Below, one piece after another: positions 24,260 to 33,821 of a stretch of DNA of 64,000 nt. Made by a program: the position numbers and the translations under genes. The stretch is from Sinomicrobium weinanense (lineage in GTDB: Bacteria > Bacteroidota > Bacteroidia > Flavobacteriales > Flavobacteriaceae). The stretch is taken from positions 310,001 through 374,000 of the forward strand of contig NZ_JAHKRR010000002.1 in assembly GCF_018863395.1 (NCBI RefSeq). Reading direction: 5' to 3'. The notes under the pieces are model-generated. The model saw only the letters and a list, made by a program, of their open reading frames with translations, had not been told where the DNA came from and did not search any database. Each line of letters opens with the position of its first letter. Position 1 is the first letter of the stretch.

Positions 24260-24575
24260 AGTCTTTCTGTTTTGATTGTTAATAATTTACTCCCCAAAGA
24301 TAACGTCTATACACCCCTTTTAAAAGGTGCAATTTAGACTTTATTGCGGGCTGATTTGGACAGGCATACCCTTATATACAGAATTTTCAAACAAGACGAT
24401 GATATGTTTTTGTGATCTTTGGACTCAGATGACAGAAAGCTATCGTGAGATTTAAGGATTTTAAGTACTTTTAACAAGTCTTTATTGGGTTGGAAAAACA
24501 TTCTCAGGAGAAAACTGATGGACATAAAACGAAACAAGACCACCAAACAAAAAAACAATCGAAAACTTTAAATCG
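24260..24575. other. Intergenic stretch, nothing recognised
   Basis: A/T-rich. A minus-strand frame of 74 codons (24334-24558) has low-complexity composition and no recognisable domain. The plus strand has several stops in all frames. It separates the leftward DUF899 unit from the rightward macro-domain unit and must contain both promoters, although no clear TAnnTTTG box was picked out. Confidence 0.4.
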
Positions 24576-24833
24576 ATGAACAAAATAAAACTGTCCCTGA
24601 TCTTTTTACTACTCCTTTCGCTGGAATGTTATAGTCAGCAAAACGGAGGTCCCGGCATAAAACAAACTATTACCAGGAATGGCATAGGACTCGGAAGCGC
24701 AATTGCCGTAGTTATTTCCTGGGATAGGAATAAATCGGTCCTGTATGCTGTCTTACACGGAATTTTTGGATGGCTTTACGTCATATACTTTGTAATCGTC
24801 CGGGAATATGAAAACAAAAACAAGTCCGAATGA
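24576..24833 (+). CDS. Small membrane protein coupled to a macro-domain gene
   Basis: 85 residues: a hydrophobic leader ([17 protein letters not shown]) that looks like a signal peptide, a glycine-rich stretch, and one or two membrane segments ([12 protein letters not shown] and [20 protein letters not shown]). Ends with a charged tail. No family recognised. Its stop overlaps the start of the macro-domain gene (ATGA at 24830-24833), which implies translational coupling. Confidence 0.65.
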   Translation: MNKIKLSLIFLLLLSLECYSQQNGGPGIKQTITRNGIGLGSAIAVVISWDRNKSVLYAVLHGIFGWLYVIYFVIVREYENKNKSE

Positions 24834-25339
24834 TACAGATCATAAAAGGAGATATCACCCAAATAAAAGCCGATGCCATAGTCAACGCCGCAAATAATTC
24901 ACTCATGGGTGGCGGAGGCGTGGACGGAGCCATTCACAAGGCCGGGGGCCCGGCAATACTGGAAGATTGCAAAAAGATCTTAGCCAGGCAGGGAGGGTGC
25001 AGAACAGGCGAAGCCGTAATAACCACGGCCGGTAATTTACCCGCCGGATATGTAATCCATACCGTAGGGCCGGTCTGGAACGGGGGCAAAAACGGAGAAC
25101 CGGAACTATTATATCATTGTTATCAGAATGCATTGAAACTGGCCCGCGACCATCAATGCAAGACCATAGCCTTTCCCAACATCAGCACGGGGGTTTACCG
25201 GTTTCCCAAACCATTGGCCGCAGAAACAGCACATAGGTCTATCCGGGATTTTCTCGAAAGTTCCGAACACCGGATCAGTGAAGTGATCATCGTTTGTTTT
25301 GACGATGAGAACTATCAGATCAACCGGGAAATAGTGTAA
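24830..25339 (+). CDS. Macro-domain protein (O-acetyl-ADP-ribose deacetylase-like)
   Basis: 169 residues, a single macro domain. [20 protein letters not shown] carries the ADP-ribose-binding Asn/Asp loop of the YmdB/MacroD group, and [10 protein letters not shown] is the second substrate loop. Family members remove ADP-ribose from proteins or hydrolyse O-acetyl-ADP-ribose in the cytosol. Start overlaps the stop of the small membrane-protein gene. No ADP-ribosyltransferase gene was seen in the window. Confidence 0.93.
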   Translation: MIQIIKGDITQIKADAIVNAANNSLMGGGGVDGAIHKAGGPAILEDCKKILARQGGCRTGEAVITTAGNLPAGYVIHTVGPVWNGGKNGEPELLYHCYQNALKLARDHQCKTIAFPNISTGVYRFPKPLAAETAHRSIRDFLESSEHRISEVIIVCFDDENYQINREIV

Positions 25340-25365
25340 ATCTATTCCAAATCCGGTACAATCCT

Positions 25366-25448
25366 ACTGGTACTCGTTTGAGCAAAACGACAACGAGTAG
25401 CCATCGTAAAAAGCGTTTACTTCGATAAAGCTCAGTACAAGTGTAACG
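25366..25448 (+). repeat. GCTCGTTT hairpin repeat, copy 2, with 24-bp unit inside
   Basis: Same order as 17879-17940: GGTACTCGTT arm (25369-25378), AACGAGTA arm (25392-25399), CCATCGTAAAAAGCGTTT. Then 24 extra bases (25419-25442, starting ACTTCGATAAAGCTCAGTAC) before GTAACG (25443-25448). Copy 1 has GCGTTT directly joined to GTAACG. The extra unit belongs to the CTTCGA...CAGTACAGG family found at about 8090, 8290 and 9671. Confidence 0.78.
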
Positions 25449-25597
25449 AACCCTGAAAAAACAACAATATCCTTGAAAAGGCCTAACGTTCCGGGAGAGA
25501 ACAAGGAAATTAACGTTAATAAAATCAAAATGCTAATTTTCAAAACAATAGTCGGCATAAAATTTGGTTATCTTTAGTAGACGAAATCATCAGGATA

Positions 25598-26977
25598 ATG
25601 CAATTAGCGTATTTGTGGTCTTTACGGTTAGGATTTTCTTCAAAACAAGCCGGGAAAATTAAAGAACAGGGCATTGAATCTTTTCTTCGAAGCGCTTACA
25701 ATGCGCCATATCCCGATGTCGTCCCCGACTGCCTGTCCGATACCCCGAAAACACTTCCCGAACTACGGGAATTCCGAAAGCAACAAAGCGAAGCCTCTCC
25801 GGAAGAAAAACAGATGAACAGAAAAAAGGAGCGGAAAGTACATTTTCAACTCAAGGACTGGTGGATAGATCAAATGCGCCATAGCGATTTCCCCTTACGG
25901 GAAAAAATGACCTGTTTCTGGCACAATCACTTTGTTTCCACTTGGCAAAAAGTAAAGGACAACTATTGGGTCTATGAACACAGTATGATCTTGCGAAAAA
26001 ATGCCTTTGGCAATTATAAAACATTGACAAAGCAGATCATCAGGTCCAATGCCATGCTCAAATACCTGGACAACAACAACAATAAAAACAAAAAGATCAA
26101 CGAAAACCTGAGCCGTGAATTGCTGGAGCTGTTTGCCCTCGGCATCGGCCATTACAGTGAAGAGGATATTAAGAACGGGGCAAAGGCTTTGGCCGGGCTG
26201 AACTTCGGAGATCACGGAAAGGGAAGGTACCGAAAGAAAATTGAAAACAATGAGACGATCACCTTTTTAGGAAAAACGGGGAAATTTAAGGCCGATGACA
26301 TCATTGACATCATTTTTGAACAGGAAAACACCCCCTATTTCATCACCGAAAAGATCCTGAAATGGTTTATCTATGATGAACCAGCCGATGAGCTTGTAAA
26401 ATATTACGGTGATTATCTGAAAAGTGTAGATTTTGAAATAGAGCCCTTCTTTACCAAAATGGTGAAAGAGGAATACGATAAACCCAGCGCGGGAATGAAA
26501 ATAAAAGACCCGCTGGTCTATATTTTACAACTCATAGAAGAACTGCATGCCGATGAAGTGAGCAATATCACTGTGGCCACGTTTATAAGCGGACAGGGCA
26601 TGGACCTGTTTAACCAGCCCAATGTAAAGGGATGGGACGGCGGTAAGGCATGGCTGACCTCTCAATTATTTCTTTAGCGGAATAAAATAGCAGATGCCCT
26701 GTCTAACGGACGGTATCGTGAAGCGCATCCGATGTCCGGGAAAAAAACCGGGGTGCAAAACATTAAAGTACACCTGGACTGGAATAAGAACGATAACAAC
26801 AAGCAGATCATCAAAGAGGTCACCGACCGAACGCTTTTTCAGGTCAGTGATACGCTGCAAAGTGACATGGAAAGTATTCTGACCTACGATTTTGACCCGC
26901 AGAACGCCAATGCAGAAAAGGCCGTGCTCCGCCTGTTCCGGTATATCGCAAAAACCCCGGAATATCAATTAATCTGA
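25598..26977 (+). pseudogene. DUF1800 protein gene interrupted by an in-frame amber codon
   Basis: The first 359 codons end at TAG 26675-26677 (TSQLFL-stop). The same frame then continues without shift as RNKIADALSNGRYREAHPMS to a TGA at 26975-26977, giving 459 codons, the usual DUF1800 length. The C-terminal part, including VHLDWNKNDNNKQIIKEV and RLFRYIAKTPEYQLI, fits the family. In relatives this position reads like FLQRN, so a single CAG-to-TAG change explains it. DUF1800 proteins are usually paired with DUF1501 proteins (next gene) and have unknown extracytoplasmic function. Either a real nonsense mutation, readthrough or a sequencing error. Confidence 0.85.
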
Positions 26978-27026
26978 AAACAGGATATATCGAAAAAGGG
27001 TATATAAACTTTAAAAGTTCAAAAAA

Positions 27027-28193
27027 ATGAATAGGCGAAATTTCTTAACGGTCACAGGAACATTAACGGGAGGCACATTACTCCTCCCCGACTTTCTCTT
27101 TTCCTACGGAGCTCAACCCCGTCTATCCATGGGAGAGCAATCCGTAGTTTTTATCCAGCTCAATGGAGGCAATGACGGCCTTAACACCTTTATTCCCATC
27201 GACGATCCCTTATACCACGAAGCAAGGCCTGCCATTGGCCTGCATAAGGATAAAGTCATCGGAAAGGACAAGGGCATGGCCTTTCATCCTGCATTAAAAG
27301 GTTTTGCCGATATCCAGCAGCAGGGAGACCTGACCGTGATCCAGAATGTAGGTTACCCACACCCCAACCGTTCACATTTCAGGAGCCGGGAGATCTGGCA
27401 AACGGCTACTCCCGAAGATCAGTATTTAAACGAAGGCTGGCTGGGCAGGTACCTGGAACTGCAATGTAAAGATCACAACCCCACAGCCGGGATTAATCTC
27501 GATAATACGGATAATCTGGCACTACTGGCCAATGAACCCAATTTTATTACCGTAAAGAACCCCAACCAGTTTAAGTATAAAAACACGAATGAACAGGCCG
27601 TAAAACTGTCCGACAACCCGCAACTGGATTTTGCCCGGAAAATCGCCAATTCGGTTACCGAAGGCTCGGAACAAATTCAGCAGGCTTTAAAAAAGGCAAA
27701 AAATTCCAATATGTACCCCAAAAGCGGGTTGGGCAGGAATTTACAGTGGATAGCCCGTTTAATAAAGGGAAACCTCAATACCAAAGTATATTATACCTCT
27801 CTCGGGGGGTTTGATACCCACAACAACCAATTGGGGCTGCACGCAAGACAACTTACCCAGCTCAACAATGTTGTGCATAGCTTTTATAAGGATCTTAAAC
27901 AGGCAGGATTATTGCAAAACACCACAATAGTCATTTTTTCCGAATTCGGAAGAAGGGTGCGCGACAACGGCAAAGGCACCGACCACGGAACAGCCGCCCC
28001 GATGTTTATTATAGGAGGGAACAATAAGGGAACCGTAATAGGACAGAACCCCAACCTCGCCGACCTGGATCAGGGCGACCTGAAATACGAGACCGATTTT
28101 AGAAGTGTGTATGCCGCCCTGCTCAAAGAAAAGCTGGATTTTAACCATGCCGGTATTGGCATTAAAAACAAACCTCTGCAGGGCATCTTTTAA
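27027..28193 (+). CDS. DUF1501 exported protein
   Basis: 388 residues. N-terminus NRRNFLTVTGTLTGGTLLLP is a twin-arginine-like leader. VVFIQLNGGNDGLNTFIP, HPNRSHFRSREIWQT, GGFDTHNNQ and SEFGRRVRDNGKGTDHG are the conserved metal-site-like segments of the DUF1501 (alkaline-phosphatase-fold-like) family. Probably periplasmic. It starts 49 bases after the DUF1800 gene with which it forms a conserved pair. It appears intact although the partner carries a premature stop. Confidence 0.92.
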   Translation: MNRRNFLTVTGTLTGGTLLLPDFLFSYGAQPRLSMGEQSVVFIQLNGGNDGLNTFIPIDDPLYHEARPAIGLHKDKVIGKDKGMAFHPALKGFADIQQQGDLTVIQNVGYPHPNRSHFRSREIWQTATPEDQYLNEGWLGRYLELQCKDHNPTAGINLDNTDNLALLANEPNFITVKNPNQFKYKNTNEQAVKLSDNPQLDFARKIANSVTEGSEQIQQALKKAKNSNMYPKSGLGRNLQWIARLIKGNLNTKVYYTSLGGFDTHNNQLGLHARQLTQLNNVVHSFYKDLKQAGLLQNTTIVIFSEFGRRVRDNGKGTDHGTAAPMFIIGGNNKGTVIGQNPNLADLDQGDLKYETDFRSVYAALLKEKLDFNHAGIGIKNKPLQGIF

Positions 28194-28439
28194 GATCTGT
28201 AAACCACTATCGTTCGTTGTTGCCCCACATGGGCCCGAGCGTCCGCACATAGTATAATATCCATTTGGTAAAGGTTCTGTCAGGAGCCTTTTTTCTTTTT
28301 AAGCACTTCCATACATGACACGATGATCAGATATAAGCTACGTACACACGCCATAAAATCTCATTTTAACGACCAGGAATGCCCGCATTACAATTATTTA
28401 ACATATTTTTGAAGATATCAACACTCAAAATATTTATTT

Positions 28440-31400
28440 ATGAAAAGAATATTACCATCCCTTATCCTATGTTTATGCTTTGCATACGGTTTTTCCCAGG
28501 ACATCACTGTTTCCGGGAAAGTCACCGACGAATCCGGAGAACCTCTCGTAGGGGTCTCTATTACCGTTAAAGGGACCACTCAGGGAACCACAACAGATTT
28601 TGACGGAAACTATGCCATTGATGCCGCCATGGGCAATGTACTCCTGTTTTCCTATGTCGGATTTGAAAGCAAACAGGTCACCGTGAGCTCTGCCGGCCTG
28701 GATGTACAGCTCGAATCGGGTGTTGCCCTTGAGAACGTGGTAGTTGTCGGCTCCCGGAACCCGGCCAGGACCGCTACCGAAACAGCAGTGCCTGTTGACG
28801 TTATTGACATGAAGGAACTGACATCGCAGGGGCCTCAGGTCAACCTCAACCAGATACTCAATTACGTAGCCCCCTCCTTTTCTTCCAACACACAGACCAT
28901 ATCGGACGGAACGGACCACATAGACCCCGCTTCCCTCAGGGGACTGGGGCCGGACCAGGTACTGGTGCTCATCAACGGCAAGAGAAGGCATACTTCTTCC
29001 CTGATCAATGTCAACGGAACCTTCGGACGGGGTAACGTAGGCACCGACCTCAACGCCATTCCCGCTGCAGCCATCCAACGGATCGAAGTGCTTCGGGACG
29101 GAGCGGCCGCACAATACGGTTCTGATGCCATTGCAGGGGTAATAAACATTGTGCTCAACAAAAATGTCAATGAACTTACCGTAACCGCCACCACCGGCGC
29201 AAACTTCTCCAGAAATGCCGAAGAACAGACCGGGGGTATTGACGGTGCCACTACCAACATAAGCGCCAACTACGGGCTTGCCCTGGGAGATAAAGGTGGG
29301 TTTATAAACTTCACCGGGGACTTTGATTACCGCGACGATTATAACCGGATGAAAGAATGGGAAGGCGGTATTTTCAACGCCTATAACTCCATAGAATATG
29401 TAGCCAATGCCAACGGTTATGACATCAGTGACCTTTTTACCGATGTGGATGCCATTAAACAATACGGGGCGCAGGTTCCCTATTTTGATACGGATCTTAA
29501 AGCCCGGATCGCAGGAGCCAACAGCATAAACGATATGAGAAATGCTTTAAAAAACTACCAAAACCCCTATGATCCGGTAACAGAACAAAGCGATTACAAC
29601 AGCTACTTCTATGATGTCACCGATGAAGAGCTGGCCGCCCGCGGTCTTCAAAGAACCGATTTTAACATGCGGGTGGGACAGTCCGCCCTGAGGGGAGGGC
29701 GCTTTATGGCCAATTTCTCCCTGCCGCTGGACGATAACGGCACCGAGCTCTACTCCTTTGCCGGGATCAGTTCCCGCGCCGGGAATTCTGCCGGGTTCTA
29801 CCGCATGCCCGGTGAAGCAAGGACTTATACTCCGGCCTACATCAATGGCTTTTTGCCTGAGATCAACTCCAAGATCAAGGACCGCTCCCTTTCCGTGGGG
29901 ATCAAGGGAAAAATAAACGAATGGAACGTAGATTTCAGCAATACTTACGGAAGGAACTCTTTTGATTATGAAATATCAAACACTTCCAACGCTTCCATGC
30001 TCAACGCTTCCCCCACCCGCTTCGATGCCGGAGGGTTCGCCTTTACGCAAAACACCACCAATCTGGACATCAACCGCTTTTACGAAGATGTTTTCGCCGG
30101 ATTGAACATTGCATTCGGAGCGGAACATCGTTTTGAAAAATACGAGATCACCGAAGGCGAACAGGCTTCTTATGTTCAGTATGACGTAAACGGAATCCCC
30201 ATCACCACGGATACCCAACAACCCCGGACAGATTTTTTCGGTAGCCCGAGACCGGGAGGTTCCCAGGTGTTTCCCGGTTTTTCCGAAACCAATGCCCTTG
30301 AACGCGACCGGACCAGTATAGCGGGATATTTTGACGTAGAAGCTGACTTAACCGAAAGATTCCTGGTCAGCCTGGCCTCCCGTTTCGAGAATTATTCCGA
30401 TTTCGGGTCTACGATCAATTTTAAGGTAGCCACAAGAGTGAAGGCTACGGACAACCTTAACCTCCGGGCAGCACTCAATACAGGGTTCCGCGCCCCTTCC
30501 CTGCACCAGTTGTATTTCAATTCTACCTCTACTGTGTTTGACAATCAGGGCAATCCGCAGGAAGTAGGAACCTTCGCCAACGACAGTCGTGTAGCCAAAT
30601 TGCTCGGCATTCCCGACCTGAAGGAAGAAACTTCAAAAAGTATAAGCGTAGGGTTTACGGCAAAACTCCCCGAGGCCAACATCACCTTTACTGTCGACGG
30701 TTACTTTGTGGCCATAGACGATCGCATTGTATATACCGGACAGTTTCAACCAGGTGATAACGAAGAACTGCAACTCCTGTTCAACCAGGCCAATGCCTCC
30801 AGGGCAGCCTTCTTCTCCAACGCTATTGATACCGAATCCAAAGGCCTGGACATGGTCATTACCCATAAAACCTACCTGAGCGATAATGTACAACTGAAAA
30901 ACGACCTCTCCGCCACATTATCGCAAACCCGCAGGGTAGGCGATATCAAGGCTTCACAGGTACTGGAAGACGCCGGACTGGTAGAGACCTATTTCCCGGA
31001 AGAAAGCCGTATCTACCTCGAAGAAGCCGTGCCGAGAACAAAGGTTAACCTGACCAACAATCTGACCACGGACAGGTTTAACGTATTTCTCAGAAACGTG
31101 TTCTTCGGCAAAGTCACCGAGGCTACCAATGTTATAGAAAATCAACAGGAATTCGGTACCAAGATCGTAACCGACCTGTCGTTCGGCTATAAGGTTTCCG
31201 ATGCCCTCACCCTGACCGTCGGGGCCAACAACCTGTTTGACATCTATCCCGACAGGGCATTTACAGGAGATTCTCAACCCGATGTTCCCGGTATTCAGAA
31301 CAACAGGAGCAGCGGCCGTTTCGACTGGTCCAGAAGGGCACAGCAATTCGGAGTAGGCGGGCGCTTTCTCTTTGCCAGGCTGAGCTTTGTGTTAAAATAG
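28440..31400 (+). CDS. TonB-dependent outer-membrane receptor
   Basis: 986 residues. Signal peptide about 1-20 (ILCLCFAYGFSQ), then a carboxypeptidase-D-regulatory-like domain (VSGKVTDESGEPLVGVSITV, ending FSYVGFESKQVTV). The plug follows from about residue 110 (TATETAVPVDVIDM through RIEVLRDGAAAQYGSDAIAG), then a beta-barrel of about 750 residues ending LFARLSFVLK. The plug and barrel style (FRAPSLHQLYFNST, VGANNLFDIYPD) is that of iron-complex or cofactor receptors. No SusD partner follows, which argues against polysaccharide uptake. Ligand unknown. Confidence 0.93.
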   Translation: MKRILPSLILCLCFAYGFSQDITVSGKVTDESGEPLVGVSITVKGTTQGTTTDFDGNYAIDAAMGNVLLFSYVGFESKQVTVSSAGLDVQLESGVALENVVVVGSRNPARTATETAVPVDVIDMKELTSQGPQVNLNQILNYVAPSFSSNTQTISDGTDHIDPASLRGLGPDQVLVLINGKRRHTSSLINVNGTFGRGNVGTDLNAIPAAAIQRIEVLRDGAAAQYGSDAIAGVINIVLNKNVNELTVTATTGANFSRNAEEQTGGIDGATTNISANYGLALGDKGGFINFTGDFDYRDDYNRMKEWEGGIFNAYNSIEYVANANGYDISDLFTDVDAIKQYGAQVPYFDTDLKARIAGANSINDMRNALKNYQNPYDPVTEQSDYNSYFYDVTDEELAARGLQRTDFNMRVGQSALRGGRFMANFSLPLDDNGTELYSFAGISSRAGNSAGFYRMPGEARTYTPAYINGFLPEINSKIKDRSLSVGIKGKINEWNVDFSNTYGRNSFDYEISNTSNASMLNASPTRFDAGGFAFTQNTTNLDINRFYEDVFAGLNIAFGAEHRFEKYEITEGEQASYVQYDVNGIPITTDTQQPRTDFFGSPRPGGSQVFPGFSETNALERDRTSIAGYFDVEADLTERFLVSLASRFENYSDFGSTINFKVATRVKATDNLNLRAALNTGFRAPSLHQLYFNSTSTVFDNQGNPQEVGTFANDSRVAKLLGIPDLKEETSKSISVGFTAKLPEANITFTVDGYFVAIDDRIVYTGQFQPGDNEELQLLFNQANASRAAFFSNAIDTESKGLDMVITHKTYLSDNVQLKNDLSATLSQTRRVGDIKASQVLEDAGLVETYFPEESRIYLEEAVPRTKVNLTNNLTTDRFNVFLRNVFFGKVTEATNVIENQQEFGTKIVTDLSFGYKVSDALTLTVGANNLFDIYPDRAFTGDSQPDVPGIQNNRSSGRFDWSRRAQQFGVGGRFLFARLSFVLK

Positions 31401-31401
31401 T

Positions 31402-31447
31402 GAGAAGGTAAGAGTGTGAGAAAGTGAGAAGGTGAGAGAGAGAAAAA
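31402..31447 (+). repeat. TGAGAAAG-type short-period repeat after the TonB receptor stop
   Basis: Begins one or two bases after the stop: GTGAGAAGGTAAGAGTGTGA continuing as AGAAAGTGAGAAGGTGAGAG. Same word family as the 24-bp arms at 11613-11683, but without an inverted partner. Confidence 0.6.
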
Positions 31448-31591
31448 AAATCTTTCATTCACAAAATATCCATCAAAAAACTGCGTTACTCTTACATGAT
31501 GCGCACAAAAAACAATGCGTATCTATTGATTTGTGTATTAAAGCAGGTTCTCATTTACTGAGATTATGTTTGATTTAGCCCCAAACTTCCA

Positions 31592-31617
31592 CCCACTTCG
31601 GTGGGAGTTTGTTTTTT
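31592..31617 (+). terminator. Terminator-like hairpin upstream of uvrB
   Basis: CCCAC (31592-31596), loop TTCG, GTGGG (31601-31605), then AGTTTGTTTTTT. A short stem capped by a stable UUCG tetraloop and followed by a T-tract; it lies about 190 bases after the TonB receptor stop. It is the only obvious terminator in the 325-base gap 31401-31725. Confidence 0.55.
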
Positions 31618-31725
31618 ATGGCAACACATTATCAGTTCTCCGGTGATTATTACTAAAGAAAAATTCTGTTTTTTACTTCCGACTTCCGTCACCTGACTTC
31701 TAACTTTGTTTGCTATCTTTACATC

Positions 31726-33732
31726 ATGAAATTCCAGGTAAAATCAGATTTTAAACCCACAGGAGACCAGCCCGAAGCCATACGGCAACTGGTTTCGGGG
31801 ATCGTTAACGACGACAGGTATCAAACCCTTCTCGGGGTCACCGGCTCCGGAAAGACCTTTACCGTTGCCAATGTTATAGAGGAAGTGCAACGCCCCACTC
31901 TGGTGCTCGCCCATAACAAGACCCTGGCGGCACAGCTCTATTCGGAGTTTAAACAGTTTTTCCCCGACAATGCGGTAGAATACTTCGTATCCTATTACGA
32001 TTACTACCAGCCCGAAGCCTATATCCCCGTAACGGGAACCTATATTGAAAAGGACCTCTCCATCAACGACGAAATAGAAAAACTCCGTCTCAGCACCACC
32101 TCTTCCCTGCTTTCGGGCCGGAGGGACGTGCTGGTAGTGGCTTCGGTATCCTGCCTCTACGGTATCGGGAACCCTTCGGAATTTCAAAAGAACGTCATCC
32201 CCATCGAGCGCGACCAGGTGATCTCCCGTACAAAATTCCTGCACAGGCTTGTACAGAGCCTCTATTCCCGGACCACAGGCGATTTTATTCGCGGAACCTT
32301 CCGGATTAAAGGCGATACTGTGGATGTGTTTCCCGGTTATGCCGATAACGCCTTCCGCATTCATTTCTTTGGTGATGAGATCGAAGATATCGAAGCCTTC
32401 GATCCGCAGACCAACCGTATCCAGGAAAAATATGAGAAACTGAACATCTATCCGGCCAATATATTCGTCACCTCTCCGGATGTCTTGCAAAATGCCATCA
32501 AACAGATCCAGGACGACCTGGTCAGGCAGGTAGACTTCTTCAAGGATGCAGGAAAGCACCTGGAAGCAAAACGCCTGGAGGAACGCACCAATTTTGACCT
32601 GGAGATGATCCGCGAGCTGGGGTACTGCTCCGGTATAGAAAACTATTCCCGCTACCTCGACGGCCGTGAGGCCGGAACAAGGCCTTTCTGCCTGCTCGAC
32701 TACTTCCCGGACGACTATCTTATGGTCGTGGATGAAAGCCATGTGACCATCCCCCAGGTACACGCCATGTACGGTGGTGACCGCTCCCGGAAGGAAAACC
32801 TGGTGGAATACGGCTTCCGGCTCCCCGCAGCCATGGACAACCGTCCGCTGAAATTCGAGGAGTTCGAAGCCCTGCAAAACCAGGCGATCTACGTGAGCGC
32901 CACACCGGCAGACTACGAACTGCAAAAGAGCGACGGAATATACGTAGAACAGGTGATCCGCCCCACAGGCCTGCTCGATCCCGAGATCGAAGTACGCCCC
33001 AGCCAGAACCAGATCGATGACCTTGTAGAAGAAATACAGCTCCGGACAGATAAGGACGAACGCGTTCTGGTCACTACCCTGACCAAACGTATGGCCGAAG
33101 AACTGACCAAATACCTCAGCAGAATACAGATACGCTGCCGCTATATCCACAGTGATGTAGATACCCTGGAGCGGGTAGAGATCATGCAGGACCTTAGAAA
33201 AGGCCTGTTTGACGTACTTATCGGAGTAAACCTCCTCCGGGAAGGGCTGGACCTGCCGGAAGTATCGCTCGTGGCCATTCTCGATGCCGACAAGGAAGGC
33301 TTTCTGCGAAGTGCCCGGGCCCTCACACAAACCGTGGGAAGGGCAGCAAGGAACCTCAACGGAAAAGCCATTATGTATGCAGACAAGATCACGGACAGCA
33401 TGCAGAAAACGATCGACGAGACCAATTACCGTCGGGAAAAGCAAATGGATTACAACAAGGCCAACAACATCACCCCGACGGCATTGAACAAAAAAATAGA
33501 GAGCAGCCTGGGCAAAAGCCCTATTGCCGAATATCCGTCCGGCAACGGCCTGGAAAACTATTTGAATGCCGCCGAACCGGAAATGGAATACCGCTCCAGG
33601 GATCAGGTAGAAAAAACCATCCGCGAAAAACGCAAAGCCATGGAAAAAGCTGCCAAAGACCTCGACTTTATGCAGGCTGCCAGGTTAAGGGATGAGATCA
33701 AAATGCTTCAGGAAAAGGTAAAGGAACTGTAA
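31726..33732 (+). CDS. uvrB: Excinuclease ABC subunit B
   Basis: Damage-verifying helicase-like subunit of nucleotide excision repair. 668 residues. Walker A GVTGSGKTFT (about 38-47), the beta-hairpin segment YYDYYQPEAYIP that inserts between DNA strands, helicase motifs DESHVTIPQ and VGRAARN, the UvrB-specific VSATPADYE, and a C-terminal UVR domain (KAMEKAAKDLDFMQAARLRDEI) that binds UvrC. Start ATG follows TATCTTTA (31714-31721), a near match to the -7 box. Long open frames on the opposite strand are codon-bias shadows. Confidence 0.98.
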   Translation: MKFQVKSDFKPTGDQPEAIRQLVSGIVNDDRYQTLLGVTGSGKTFTVANVIEEVQRPTLVLAHNKTLAAQLYSEFKQFFPDNAVEYFVSYYDYYQPEAYIPVTGTYIEKDLSINDEIEKLRLSTTSSLLSGRRDVLVVASVSCLYGIGNPSEFQKNVIPIERDQVISRTKFLHRLVQSLYSRTTGDFIRGTFRIKGDTVDVFPGYADNAFRIHFFGDEIEDIEAFDPQTNRIQEKYEKLNIYPANIFVTSPDVLQNAIKQIQDDLVRQVDFFKDAGKHLEAKRLEERTNFDLEMIRELGYCSGIENYSRYLDGREAGTRPFCLLDYFPDDYLMVVDESHVTIPQVHAMYGGDRSRKENLVEYGFRLPAAMDNRPLKFEEFEALQNQAIYVSATPADYELQKSDGIYVEQVIRPTGLLDPEIEVRPSQNQIDDLVEEIQLRTDKDERVLVTTLTKRMAEELTKYLSRIQIRCRYIHSDVDTLERVEIMQDLRKGLFDVLIGVNLLREGLDLPEVSLVAILDADKEGFLRSARALTQTVGRAARNLNGKAIMYADKITDSMQKTIDETNYRREKQMDYNKANNITPTALNKKIESSLGKSPIAEYPSGNGLENYLNAAEPEMEYRSRDQVEKTIREKRKAMEKAAKDLDFMQAARLRDEIKMLQEKVKEL

Positions 33733-33821
33733 CAGGTTCGCGCAAATCAGTCTCACACCGCCCTGATCTGAGCCCGAAGGCCCTTATTAGGATATCGAAG
33801 GATGGCCAATGATATCTTTAC

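Noticed and set aside
24334-24558. 74-codon minus-strand frame
   Set aside because: Low-complexity composition and no domain; the gap looks non-coding.
25364-25558. 64-codon minus-strand hydrophobic frame
   Set aside because: Runs through the hairpin repeat and its nested unit; the hydrophobic residues come from A/T-rich DNA.
26675-26677. Amber codon as a pyrrolysine or programmed recoding site
   Set aside because: No pyrrolysine context is known in this phylum; relatives appear to have Gln here, so a point mutation is simpler.
28473-29462. 329-codon frame antisense to the TonB receptor
   Set aside because: Gly/Val-rich shadow of the receptor coding strand with no initiation context.
31744-33444. 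566-codon open frame antisense to uvrB
   Set aside because: Frame stays open because of third-position bias in uvrB; composition is unnatural and no motif is present.
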